From Chryseobacterium paludis (GTDB lineage Bacteria; Bacteroidota; Bacteroidia; Flavobacteriales; Weeksellaceae), in NCBI RefSeq assembly GCF_025403485.1, contig NZ_CP099966.1:3323001-3387000 (forward strand): a DNA stretch of 64,000 nucleotides, read 5' to 3'. Shown here piece by piece: positions 36,705 through 44,174 of the stretch (position 1 is its first letter; each line of letters begins with the position of its first letter). A program made the position numbers and the translations under genes. The notes below the pieces were generated by a model. That model was not told the DNA's origin. It saw nothing but the letters and a program-made list of their open reading frames with translations, and did not search any database.

Positions 36705-36890
36705 ATGATCCAGTTTATATTAATGCTATTAGGTTTAGCATTTCCAAATAATAACGTAAATACAGCAGCATGTCATAACAACCCAACACAAATCACAACA
36801 CTGACCAGTAGTGATCCAGGTGAGGGAGTAGATCCAGGAGGATCAGAAGGAGACACAGGAGGAGATACAGGGCAAACGCCACCAAGGTAA
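36705..36890 (+). CDS. Small secreted-type peptide rich in Gly, Asp and Pro
   Basis: 61 residues. A hydrophobic start (MIQFILMLLGLAFP) without basic residues leads to a polar, low-complexity tail (DPGEGVDPGGSEGDTGGDTG, ending QTPPR) with one cysteine (AACHNN). It has its own terminator 13 bases downstream and precedes the sensor kinase. The codons read like coding sequence, but with no known homologue I can only say a short membrane-inserted or exported peptide is plausible. A signal for the adjacent sensor kinase is speculation. Confidence 0.45.
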   Translation: MIQFILMLLGLAFPNNNVNTAACHNNPTQITTLTSSDPGEGVDPGGSEGDTGGDTGQTPPR

Positions 36891-36902
36891 ATAATTATCT
36901 TT

Positions 36903-36938
36903 AATAAGCGAAGGAATGATCTTTCGCTTATTTTTTTT
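36903..36938 (+). terminator. Intrinsic terminator of the small peptide gene
   Basis: AATAAGCGAA (36903-36912) pairs with TTCGCTTATT (36923-36932), followed by a run of Ts to 36938. Confidence 0.9.
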
Positions 36939-36947
36939 AAATTAGTT

Positions 36948-36978
36948 AAAACTAATTACCTTGAAAACTAATTACCTT
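36948..36978 (+). repeat. 16-base tandem duplication at the sensor-kinase start
   Basis: AAAACTAATTACCTT occurs at 36948-36962 and again at 36964-36978. The junction supplies the TTG start codon (36961-36963) of the kinase. The first copy also pairs with AATTAGTT just upstream (36940-36947) as a small palindrome. Confidence 0.85.
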
Positions 36979-38634
36979 TTTGTTCTATTACTTTTTATCT
37001 CCTGTTCTCAAAATAAGAATAAACAAACAAAATTAACTCAAAATACATTTTATGAGAAAGCCTGGGAATTTAAAGACAATAGAGAAGCTGATAGTGCATT
37101 AGTATATTTTTATAAAGCCAAGTCTTTTTATTTAAAGCAACAGGATAGTATTGGAGCCGGTAAAAGCCTTATAAATATTGGTATTATTTTAACAGAAAAA
37201 GGAGATTATTTTGGAGCACAAGAAACTTCGTTAGAAGCGACAAATTACTTTGATACAAGAATATCTTCTAATAATGAATATCTAAAATCCAATTATAATA
37301 ATTTAGGAATTGCTTCCTACAACTTGAAAGAATATGATAGTGCCCTAAAATTTTATAATCTAGCAATTAAACTTTCAAATAATATTTTAGACACTAGAAT
37401 TTATTTAAATAATAAAGCCAGGGCTCTTCAAGATATTTACGATTATGATGGAGCATTAAATATATATAATAATATTTTTAAAGATGTCAGCAAAAATAAG
37501 ATGGAGTACGCTCGAACATTAACAAATTTAGCCAAGACTAAATGGTTACAAAATCCAGCATATGATCCTATTCCAGAATTAAAAAAATCTTTGAACATCA
37601 GATTAGAAGAAAATGATTATTGGGGACAAAATTCGAGCTACGCTAATATCGCAGATTATTATATTAAACAAAATAAGCTTGATTCTGCATTGTTCTTTGC
37701 AAATAAAATGTTCAAAATCTCTAAGCAACTTAAAAGTCCCGATGACCAACTTGAAGCTTTACAGAAGTTGGTAATTTCTGAAAGTCCCGAAAATTCGAAA
37801 CGAGATTTTCTTTTATATCAAAAACTAAATGATAGCATTTACATTGCAAGGAGTAAATCAAAAAATCAATTTGCCTTAATAAGATATGAAACCGAGAAGA
37901 ATAGAGCTGATTTTCTAAGATCTGAAGCACAAAATGCACAAAAAGAAATTCAGTTATTATGGCAATATTTACTTTCAGGATCATTAATTACTGTCGTCAT
38001 CATCATCATTATTTTATACAACAGACGGCAAAAGAGGTTAAATCAAGAAAAAGAACTTGAGATTAAAAAAACACAACTTAAAATCTCAAAAAAAGTACAC
38101 GACGTAGTTGCTAATGGTATCTACCAGGTAATGACCAAAATTGAAAATCAGGAAAATTTCAACAAAAATGATGCTTTGGATGAGCTTGAATTTGTGTATG
38201 AAAAATCCAGAGACATTTCTTACGAAAAGGGGGATACAAAAAATATAGAGAAAGATTTCAATGAAAGGATTTCTGAACTTATTGGCTCTTTTAACAATGC
38301 TAATGTAAAGACCTATCTCGCAGGAAATGATAAAAACATCTGGAAAGATGTAGACAAATCAAAACAAGATGAACTTTATCAAATCATCCGTGAATTGCTT
38401 GTGAACATGAAAAAACACAGTCAGGCAGAGAGAGTGATTTTGAAGTTTGAAAAAGAGAATAACCTCATCACAATCTATTACACAGACAATGGAATTGGTA
38501 TTCCAGGAGATATTATTTATAAAAATGGTCTATCTTCTACGGTTTCCCGTATAGAAACGATCAATGGAGAAATTATTTTTGACACCAAAACCGAAAAAGG
38601 ATTGAAGATCACTATTTCATTTCCTGTTTCTTAA
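36961..38634 (+). CDS. TPR-containing sensor histidine kinase with lipoprotein-type N-terminus
   Basis: 557 residues starting at TTG; no in-frame ATG exists before the signal. MKTNYLFVLLLFISC looks like a lipoprotein signal (lipobox FISC). Next come about six tetratricopeptide-like repeats (residues 30-290), one membrane helix (about 336-356, LSGSLITVVIIIIILYN), then a NarL/LytS-style transmitter with the phospho-acceptor H380 in KKVHDVVANG and a HATPase domain with N482 (ELLVNMKKHSQ), DNGIGIPG and GLSS. TPR sensors of this kind in flavobacteria detect envelope or peptide signals. The response regulator follows after 12 bases. Codons here look more AT-rich than in neighbours. Confidence 0.85.
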   Translation: MKTNYLFVLLLFISCSQNKNKQTKLTQNTFYEKAWEFKDNREADSALVYFYKAKSFYLKQQDSIGAGKSLINIGIILTEKGDYFGAQETSLEATNYFDTRISSNNEYLKSNYNNLGIASYNLKEYDSALKFYNLAIKLSNNILDTRIYLNNKARALQDIYDYDGALNIYNNIFKDVSKNKMEYARTLTNLAKTKWLQNPAYDPIPELKKSLNIRLEENDYWGQNSSYANIADYYIKQNKLDSALFFANKMFKISKQLKSPDDQLEALQKLVISESPENSKRDFLLYQKLNDSIYIARSKSKNQFALIRYETEKNRADFLRSEAQNAQKEIQLLWQYLLSGSLITVVIIIIILYNRRQKRLNQEKELEIKKTQLKISKKVHDVVANGIYQVMTKIENQENFNKNDALDELEFVYEKSRDISYEKGDTKNIEKDFNERISELIGSFNNANVKTYLAGNDKNIWKDVDKSKQDELYQIIRELLVNMKKHSQAERVILKFEKENNLITIYYTDNGIGIPGDIIYKNGLSSTVSRIETINGEIIFDTKTEKGLKITISFPVS

Positions 38635-38646
38635 AAATTTAAAAAA

Positions 38647-39312
38647 ATGTTCAAAAAAATTTTAATTGCAGAAGATCAAGAAATGGGTAGCTTTTCTGTA
38701 CAAAAAACACTAGAAGATCTCAATATTCCAAATGTTGATTATGTATATTATTGTGATGATGCATTAGCAAAGGTTCAAAAATCTATTCGAGAAAACATTC
38801 CTTATGACTTGTTAATTACAGACCTCTCTTTCGAGGAAGACCATCACAAACAAAATATTAAAGACGGGAAAGAATTAATAAAAAAAATAAGAGAAATCCA
38901 ACCTTCACTAAAAGTGATTGTTTTTTCTGGTGAGCATAAATCAGGAATTATAGATTCTCTTTTTAAAGAATATCATATTAACGGCTACGTTCGTAAAGCA
39001 AGAAATGATTCGAAGGAGTTAAAAAAATCCATGGCTGCTGTTTACATTAACGAAAATTATTTACCCTTCGACCTCAAACAGGATATGAAAAAACTGAATA
39101 GCTATGAGTTTTCAGCTTATGATATCACATTAGTTTCACTTCTCTCAAAAGGAATTTTACAGAAAAACATTCCGATACACCTTCAAGAGAAAGATATAAA
39201 ACCATATAGTTTAAGCAGTGTTGAAAAAAAACTAAACAGTTTAAAAGAAGACTTGCAAGTTACCAGTAATGAACAGCTAGTCGCTTTTTGTAAAGACCTG
39301 GGGATTATATAA
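38647..39312 (+). CDS. Response regulator of the TPR sensor kinase
   Basis: 221 residues. The receiver domain has the acidic pair E9-D10 (ILIAEDQE), phospho-acceptor D59 (LLITDLSF), the Thr/Ser switch in VIVFSGEH and the lysine in GYVRKA. The C-terminal 80 residues (SYEFSAYDITLVSLLSKGIL then SLSSVEKKLNSLKEDLQV) have the length and helix pattern of a LuxR/NarL-like DNA-binding domain, though divergent. It ends the kinase operon before a terminator. Its likely targets are the two TTACGGATTYCCGTAA palindromes at 36373 and 39373. Confidence 0.82.
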   Translation: MFKKILIAEDQEMGSFSVQKTLEDLNIPNVDYVYYCDDALAKVQKSIRENIPYDLLITDLSFEEDHHKQNIKDGKELIKKIREIQPSLKVIVFSGEHKSGIIDSLFKEYHINGYVRKARNDSKELKKSMAAVYINENYLPFDLKQDMKKLNSYEFSAYDITLVSLLSKGILQKNIPIHLQEKDIKPYSLSSVEKKLNSLKEDLQVTSNEQLVAFCKDLGII

Positions 39313-39337
39313 AGACATTTTTTTAACCTTTCTCATT

Positions 39338-39368
39338 AAAACCTTTCAATTTTTTTGAAAGGTTTTTT
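39338..39368 (+). terminator. Intrinsic terminator of the two-component operon
   Basis: AAAACCTTTCA (39338-39348) with TGAAAGGTTTT (39356-39366), then Ts. The second palindrome begins five bases later. Confidence 0.9.
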
Positions 39369-39372
39369 CGTT

Positions 39373-39388
39373 TTACGGATTCCCGTAA
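39373..39388. promoter_or_regulatory. Palindromic regulator site, copy 2
   Basis: TTACGGATTCCCGTAA, one base different from the site at 36373. It lies 21 bases upstream of a -7 element at 39410, that is across or just above the -33 region, the usual place for a response-regulator activator. Confidence 0.6.
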
Positions 39389-39409
39389 GGATTGGTTTTT
39401 AAAGGTTTA

Positions 39410-39417
39410 TACTTTTG
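39410..39417 (+). promoter_or_regulatory. Predicted -7 element of the six-gene operon
   Basis: TACTTTTG fits TAnnTTTG and lies 30 bases before the first ATG (39448). The -33 region is weak (TTGG at 39392, short gap), which fits an activator-dependent promoter. Confidence 0.55.
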
Positions 39418-39447
39418 GAATGTTAAACAATTAAATAAATAATAGTT

Positions 39448-39654
39448 ATGAAAAAGTATTATGTAAACAAAAATGCTCAAAGCAATGGTGACCATGAAGT
39501 ACATCATGAAGATTGTCGGTATCTGCCAGATACTTTAAATAGAAAATATTTAGGAATGTTCTCCTCATGCAAGGACGCAGTAAAAGAAGCAAAAAAAGAA
39601 TACACAAAATCCAATGGTTGTAAAACTTGCTCTACCGAGTGTCACACCAGTTAA
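39448..39654 (+). CDS. Small Cys/His protein, conserved but unknown
   Basis: 68 residues, no signal or membrane segment. The pattern HEVHHEDCRYLP, RKYLGMFSSCKDAVKEAKK, then GCKTCSTECH places one histidine pair and five cysteines as in a recurring Bacteroidota family of small hypothetical proteins; four of the cysteines could bind a metal or zinc. It is the first gene of the operon behind the palindrome and promoter, 24 bases before the next gene. Function unknown. Confidence 0.7.
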   Translation: MKKYYVNKNAQSNGDHEVHHEDCRYLPDTLNRKYLGMFSSCKDAVKEAKKEYTKSNGCKTCSTECHTS

Positions 39655-39678
39655 GAAATTTTAATTAAAACAATCACC

Positions 39679-39975
39679 ATGAAAAAACTAATCTTTACAA
39701 GCCTATTAGGTTTAGGCTTATTATTACCCGCAAATATCTCTGCAACAGCAAACAGTGCAGTTTCTAAGACTGAGTTTTCTACAAAGAAACCAAAGAAGAA
39801 GTATAAGAAAAGCAGAAGCACTAAAAGTAGAAAAAGCTCAAGAACTTATGCTAAAAGCAAAGGTTGTATGTACAATGGTAATTCTTTAAATGTTGGGCCA
39901 AGAGGTGGCTGCTATTACTATTCTGGAAGCAGTAAGGTATATGTAGACAGATCTTACTGCTCTGGCTGCAACTAA
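39679..39975 (+). CDS. Secreted basic protein with PBCV-type basic adaptor-like C-terminus
   Basis: 98 residues. Signal peptide MKKLIFTSLLGLGLLLPANI ending near ISATA, then a very basic Lys/Ser/Arg stretch (KKPKKKYKKSRSTKSRKSS) and a C-terminal motif NVGPRGGCYYYSGSSKVYVD that matches the 'GPRGGxYY...KxYV' pattern of the PBCV-specific basic adaptor domain. Three further cysteines may form disulfides outside the cytoplasm. The basic tract could bind envelope polyanions such as LPS or DNA (inference). Confidence 0.7.
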   Translation: MKKLIFTSLLGLGLLLPANISATANSAVSKTEFSTKKPKKKYKKSRSTKSRKSSRTYAKSKGCMYNGNSLNVGPRGGCYYYSGSSKVYVDRSYCSGCN

Positions 39976-39992
39976 ATTTCAAGAAAACAACC

Positions 39993-40355
39993 ATGAAATA
40001 CCTCATCATTGTTGCAGCGCTCTGTTGTTTCATTGGCATCATTGATTTACCTATTGGATACTATACTTTCCTTCGGATACTAGTTTCTTTTATGGCGTTG
40101 ATTATTATCGTCAATGAATTCAGAAGCAGAAGATTTTGGTTTATCGCTTTTGTGCTGATCTTTATCTTTTTTAATCCATTTCTGCCAATTTATCTTTATT
40201 TAAAGCCATATTGGATCATCATTGATATCATTGTCGGGATCTTGCTTTTCATTTATTTCCTAAGGTTGGTCCCCAAAAAGAAAGTAAAACCATCTGAAAC
40301 AATTGATATAAGACACATTGAAACTCCCCGAACCCGAGATAGAATAATCAAATAA
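39993..40355 (+). CDS. Small multi-pass membrane protein (DUF6804-like)
   Basis: 120 residues, about four hydrophobic segments (residues 1-20, 25-42, 48-66, 70-92) and a charged C-terminal tail (PKKKVKPSETIDIRH). The compact four-helix layout resembles small membrane proteins annotated DUF6804; I am only moderately sure of that name. It lies 17 bases after the adaptor-like gene and six before the TerB-like gene, clearly in the same operon. Confidence 0.65.
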   Translation: MKYLIIVAALCCFIGIIDLPIGYYTFLRILVSFMALIIIVNEFRSRRFWFIAFVLIFIFFNPFLPIYLYLKPYWIIIDIIVGILLFIYFLRLVPKKKVKPSETIDIRHIETPRTRDRIIK

Positions 40356-40361
40356 GAAACT

Positions 40362-40769
40362 ATGGAAACAATACAAATCCCTGAAAATCTTAAAGCCCAC
40401 TTTTTAAGGTTATATCAAATGGCCATCTGTGATGATGATTTTAGTGCATCGGAGCTTAAATTGCTTTATAAATCAGCAGAAGAAAGAGGTATTTCACCAA
40501 AAAATCTGGATGAAATCCTTATGAACCCAATTAATTCAAAATCATTAATTCCAGAAACCCTTAATGAAAAGGTTGAATATCTATATGATCTAACGGTAAT
40601 GATATGGGCGGACGGCGTTGTTTCTCCCAATGAATACGCAGCATTGAAAAAATACATTATAATGTTCGGATTTCTGGAAGAAAATGTAAAAGATATTGCT
40701 GATTACTTCATCGAAGCTGTAAAGCAGGGAAAAACAAAAGATGATATTCTAAATGATCTAAAAAACTAA
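40362..40769 (+). CDS. TerB-like helical protein
   Basis: 135 residues, all helical. Two acidic helix-loop motifs, ICDDDFSASELKLL and IWADGVVSPNEYAAL, match the duplicated 'D-G-x-h-s-x-x-E' pattern of the TerB tellurite-resistance fold. TerB domains act in membrane-associated stress and defence complexes and may bind metal through these acidic residues. Its neighbours, a four-TM coiled-coil protein (five-base gap) and a vWA-like lipoprotein, are the kinds of partner seen with TerB elsewhere, but TerC and TerD proteins are missing. Confidence 0.7.
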   Translation: METIQIPENLKAHFLRLYQMAICDDDFSASELKLLYKSAEERGISPKNLDEILMNPINSKSLIPETLNEKVEYLYDLTVMIWADGVVSPNEYAALKKYIIMFGFLEENVKDIADYFIEAVKQGKTKDDILNDLKN

Positions 40770-40774
40770 CCACT

Positions 40775-42103
40775 ATGAATGCCATGACAAACAATATCAA
40801 AAATCTTTTTCGTTTAAAACCAATTCCCCTTGAGGATCCTCAGAATCAACTACCCAGAATAGAATCTTTGAATAGTGAATCTACTGAAGAAAGCAGAAAA
40901 AGAACCTACCATGAAACCGGCTACAGAGACAGCACCAGAAACAATGGAAACCATACAGCCCTATCTATTTGCCTGGATGCCATTTATTCTAAATTCCAAA
41001 ATGAGGAAAAAGAGCTCGTTGAAAAACAGAATAAATTAAAAGAACCCTATCTCAACGAGCAGAAGAACAAAGAAACTGAGATCAAGGGACTTACGGTTTC
41101 TTCAGATAACAAAGAGGACCAATTAAAGAATAATGGTGCCGATATCGAAAATGTTCAGGATAAAATTGAAAAACTAAAATTCGAGATCAATGATCTGCCA
41201 CGAAACCCTGAAATGTATAATGTAAAAGCCACAAAGGGTGCGTCTACAAAATTCTGGATTGGCTTAATTATTCTTATTCCCATAAGTCTGTATCTTTTTA
41301 CTTTTTATATTTCAACTTCTTATTCTGCTTTCTTTAAAAACTTTGATGCAAATGGTAATATTATTCAAAGTGTTTTGGATGCACAAGCATTCAATAAAGC
41401 CTGGGATGAAGGACCACTTGAGGGTGCCTTCGTCACTCTTATTCCATTTGTTTTTTTAGGTTTAGGATATTTGATCCATATGTTTGGTGAAAATAAAAGC
41501 ATTGCTAACTACTCTAAGATAGTTTTACTTTTCATTATAACTTTTGTTTTTGATGCCATTTTGGCTTACGAAATAGAATCTAAATTATATGAATTAAACA
41601 GAACCTTCAACTCTCCTCCTTTTGACCTTTCCATTGCATTTACAAAGAACCAGTTTTGGGGAATTATTTTCGCGGGATTTATTGTTTATATTATTTGGGG
41701 GTTGGTTTTCGATTTCGTGATGAAAGAGCATAAAGAAAAAGATAAAATCAGACATGAACAAACCAGAAGGCAAAAGGATATTCTTATTCATCAGGAAAGA
41801 ATTGAAGATCTAAAAAAACAAAAAGAAGAAATAAGAAATAATATAGGAAGTATAAAGGAACTGATTGCAAAAGCAAAAGGAAGGATTGAAGAACTTCAAA
41901 ACATTATTGATGGGGTCATTATTCCTACAAAAGATTACAAACTCTATGCTTCAGAATATATGCAGGGCTGGATTACTAATATTAATGAGAGAATTCACTC
42001 TCAGAAACTTGTAGACGAATGTATGGAAAAGTACAATGAAAACCTTAGGAAAGTCGGAGCCAACTCTGATAGTCAGAACTCAGTTTATATGTCCATTTTA
42101 TAA
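40775..42103 (+). CDS. Four-TM protein with flanking coiled coils, unknown
   Basis: 442 residues. A polar N-terminus (1-65) is followed by a coiled coil (about 70-145, many Glu/Lys/Asn), membrane helix 1 (160-180), three more helices (about 220-240, 245-265 and 295-315) and a second long coiled coil (about 320-390, QERIEDLKKQKEEIRNNIG). Both coiled coils should lie in the cytosol. No enzymatic motif is visible. It looks like a scaffold that could hold the TerB-like protein at the membrane (inference). The following lipoprotein gene starts seven bases after its stop. Confidence 0.65.
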   Translation: MNAMTNNIKNLFRLKPIPLEDPQNQLPRIESLNSESTEESRKRTYHETGYRDSTRNNGNHTALSICLDAIYSKFQNEEKELVEKQNKLKEPYLNEQKNKETEIKGLTVSSDNKEDQLKNNGADIENVQDKIEKLKFEINDLPRNPEMYNVKATKGASTKFWIGLIILIPISLYLFTFYISTSYSAFFKNFDANGNIIQSVLDAQAFNKAWDEGPLEGAFVTLIPFVFLGLGYLIHMFGENKSIANYSKIVLLFIITFVFDAILAYEIESKLYELNRTFNSPPFDLSIAFTKNQFWGIIFAGFIVYIIWGLVFDFVMKEHKEKDKIRHEQTRRQKDILIHQERIEDLKKQKEEIRNNIGSIKELIAKAKGRIEELQNIIDGVIIPTKDYKLYASEYMQGWITNINERIHSQKLVDECMEKYNENLRKVGANSDSQNSVYMSIL

Positions 42104-42110
42104 AATAACC

Positions 42111-42998
42111 ATGAAAAAAATATTCTATTTAGTAATAGCCTCTTTTCTTTTCATTCAATGTGGAAAGCCTAAAGAGAAACTTTTAGTGCAATCTGCACCG
42201 GTAAACAATTCATCTAAAAATCTAAACATCAGTGTGCTGATCGATCTTTCTGATAGAATTGATCCTGAAAAAAATCCTAATCCTACTATGGAATACTTTC
42301 AGAGAGATGTTGAATATATCAAAGCAATTGACAAAGGTTTTTTGGATCATATTAAAGGAAAAAAAGTTATTCAGCTTGATGATCAAATGCAGGTTTTCTT
42401 CAATCCAGAACCATCCGATCCGAAAATGAATGATCTTACTAAAAAACTGAAAGTGTCATTTGATAAAAACACTACTAAAGATAATATCAATCTTGTAGAA
42501 AACCAGTATTCAACGCTTCCTTTACAAATTTATCAATCAGCAATTAAAGACAAACAATATGTAGGATCAGATATCTGGGAGTTCTTCAAAAACAAGGTAA
42601 ATGATTATTGCATAAAAGACAACCATAGAAACATTCTTTTCATTTTAACTGATGGGTATATTTATCATAAAGACTCCAAATTTTCCGAAGGAAAGAAGAC
42701 TTCTTATGTAACACCGGAATTAATAAAATCTTTAAAACTCACTTCCTCAGATTTCAAAACAAAAATCCAAGATGGAAACTTAGGTTTCATTAAAGCAAAT
42801 GATGATTTAGAAAACCTGGAAGTAATTGTATTGGGAATCAACCCTGTTAAGGGAAATCCATTTGAAGCAGATATTATCAAAGAATACTGGGAAAATTGGT
42901 TCAAAGAAATGAAAATCAAAAACTATCAGATCAAATCTGCTGATCTTCCTTCTAATCTTGAACCTATTATCTTGAAAGCCATTACGGGTAAAAACTAA
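42111..42998 (+). CDS. vWA-like lipoprotein
   Basis: 295 residues from ATG 42111, chosen because it gives the lipoprotein signal MKKIFYLVIASFLFIQCGK (lipobox FIQC); the longer frame from 42036 lies inside the previous gene. After lipidation, LNISVLIDLSDRIDPEKNPN carries a DxSxR variant of the MIDAS DxSxS, and NILFILTDGYIY is the TDG strand of von Willebrand A folds; VIVLGINPV follows. The altered third MIDAS residue may weaken metal binding. It closes the operon and probably faces the periplasm. Confidence 0.7.
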   Translation: MKKIFYLVIASFLFIQCGKPKEKLLVQSAPVNNSSKNLNISVLIDLSDRIDPEKNPNPTMEYFQRDVEYIKAIDKGFLDHIKGKKVIQLDDQMQVFFNPEPSDPKMNDLTKKLKVSFDKNTTKDNINLVENQYSTLPLQIYQSAIKDKQYVGSDIWEFFKNKVNDYCIKDNHRNILFILTDGYIYHKDSKFSEGKKTSYVTPELIKSLKLTSSDFKTKIQDGNLGFIKANDDLENLEVIVLGINPVKGNPFEADIIKEYWENWFKEMKIKNYQIKSADLPSNLEPIILKAITGKN

Positions 42999-43022
42999 AA
43001 ACACTCAACATATAACCACAAA

Positions 43023-43050
43023 AAAAAGCGAAGATAAATCTTCGCTTTTT
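43023..43050. terminator. Bidirectional terminator between convergent genes
   Basis: AAAAAGCGAAGAT (43023-43035) with ATCTTCGCTTTTT (43038-43050), flanked by A and T runs so it can serve both strands. Confidence 0.9.
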
Positions 43051-43499
43051 TATTTTCTTATCATTTCCGTATGTGGAATATCGTCCTCCAGATATTTCTT
43101 TCCAGTATCTACAAAACCAAATTCTGAATAGAATCGTATGAGATAATCTTGTGCAGAAATTTTGATTTCAGAGGTATGAAAGCGATTTTCTATCGTTTCA
43201 ATAGCATACTTCATTAGTTGTTTGCCTAAGCTTTTTCCTCTTGCCTGTTCTGTTGTTAATACCCTTCCAAAAGAAGTTTCGTCATATTTTACGCCTTTAT
43301 TAAAGACTCTACAGTAGGCAAGGATCTCTCCATCTTCTTCGGCCCAAATATGAATACCTTTTTGATCATTGTTATCCAGATCCGGATATGGACAGTTCTG
43401 CTCAATCACAAAAACATCAATACGCGCTTTCAGAATCTTATACAGCTCAGGAACTGTTAATTCATCGAAAGTTTTAATTTTCCAGATTATATTACTCAT
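43050..43499 (-). CDS. GNAT N-acetyltransferase, ElaA-like
   Basis: 149 residues from ATG 43499; the codon before it is TTG and not needed. The sequence IWKIKTFDELTVPELYKIL, RIDVFVIEQNCPYPDLD and VLTTEQARGKSLGKQLM (acetyl-CoA-binding R/Q-x-x-G-x-G/A variant) identifies the ElaA branch of the GNAT superfamily. Substrate unknown. Its start overlaps the end of engB by eight bases, so the two are translated together. Confidence 0.88.
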   Translation of the reverse strand: MSNIIWKIKTFDELTVPELYKILKARIDVFVIEQNCPYPDLDNNDQKGIHIWAEEDGEILAYCRVFNKGVKYDETSFGRVLTTEQARGKSLGKQLMKYAIETIENRFHTSEIKISAQDYLIRFYSEFGFVDTGKKYLEDDIPHTEMIRK

Positions 43500-44115
43500 C
43501 AAAGTTTACGCTATTATTTTTTAAAAATTCATTGGTCTTCTGGATGAAATCTAAAATTTTATCACCCCCTTCTTTCTTTTCTGCAGAAGTAATATACAAT
43601 TCTGGCAGATCTTCCCAGGTCTTATGGAGTTCAGCTTTGTAGTCTTCTACATTTTTTATCACAACATTAGGCTTTAGCTTATCTGCTTTGGTAAAAACAA
43701 TTGAAAAAGGAACCCCGCTTTCACCACACCATTGGATAAATTCCAGATCGATCTTTTGAGGAGTGTGCCTGGCATCAACTAGAACAAAAAGGTTGACCAG
43801 ATTTCTTCTGTTCAGTATATAATTGTTAATCAGTTTCTCAAAATCTCTTCTCTGAACTTTTGAAACTTTAGCATACCCATATCCCGGTAAATCGGTAAGA
43901 TACCAGCTTTCATTGACTATAAAATGGTTGATCAGCTGTGTCTTTCCCGGAGTTTGTGAAGTTTTCGCCAGATCCTTATGATTCATCATTGCATTGATCA
44001 ATGATGATTTTCCTACGTTTGACCTTCCTATAAAAGCATATTCGGGAATATCCGGTTCCGGGCATTCCTGCCACTTCCCGCTACTTTTTACAAATTCTGC
44101 TGTTTTAATTACCAT
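43492..44115 (-). CDS. engB: Ribosome-biogenesis GTPase YsxC/EngB
   Basis: 207 residues. Walker A/G1 GRSNVGKSSLI, switch TPGKTQLINHF, G3 DLPGYGYAKV and G4 TKADKL are all present, and the length fits the EngB family, which helps assemble the large ribosomal subunit. It is followed by the GNAT gene and preceded by an alpha/beta hydrolase gene on the same strand, separated by a terminator. Confidence 0.95.
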   Translation of the reverse strand: MVIKTAEFVKSSGKWQECPEPDIPEYAFIGRSNVGKSSLINAMMNHKDLAKTSQTPGKTQLINHFIVNESWYLTDLPGYGYAKVSKVQRRDFEKLINNYILNRRNLVNLFVLVDARHTPQKIDLEFIQWCGESGVPFSIVFTKADKLKPNVVIKNVEDYKAELHKTWEDLPELYITSAEKKEGGDKILDFIQKTNEFLKNNSVNFDE

Positions 44116-44129
44116 TTTTGAATTATTTT

Positions 44130-44166
44130 AAGAAAAACAAACCATTAAGATAGCTCTTAATGGTTT
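44130..44166 (-). terminator. Intrinsic terminator of the alpha/beta hydrolase gene
   Basis: AAACCATTAAGA (44139-44150) with TCTTAATGGTTT (44155-44166); on the minus strand it is followed by GTTTTTCTT. It lies between the hydrolase stop and the engB start. Confidence 0.85.
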
Positions 44167-44174
44167 AAGTTATT

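Noticed and set aside
38641..39312. LytTR-type response regulator
   Set aside because: The C-terminal region lacks LytTR beta-rich motifs; its helix pattern fits a divergent LuxR/NarL-like domain better.
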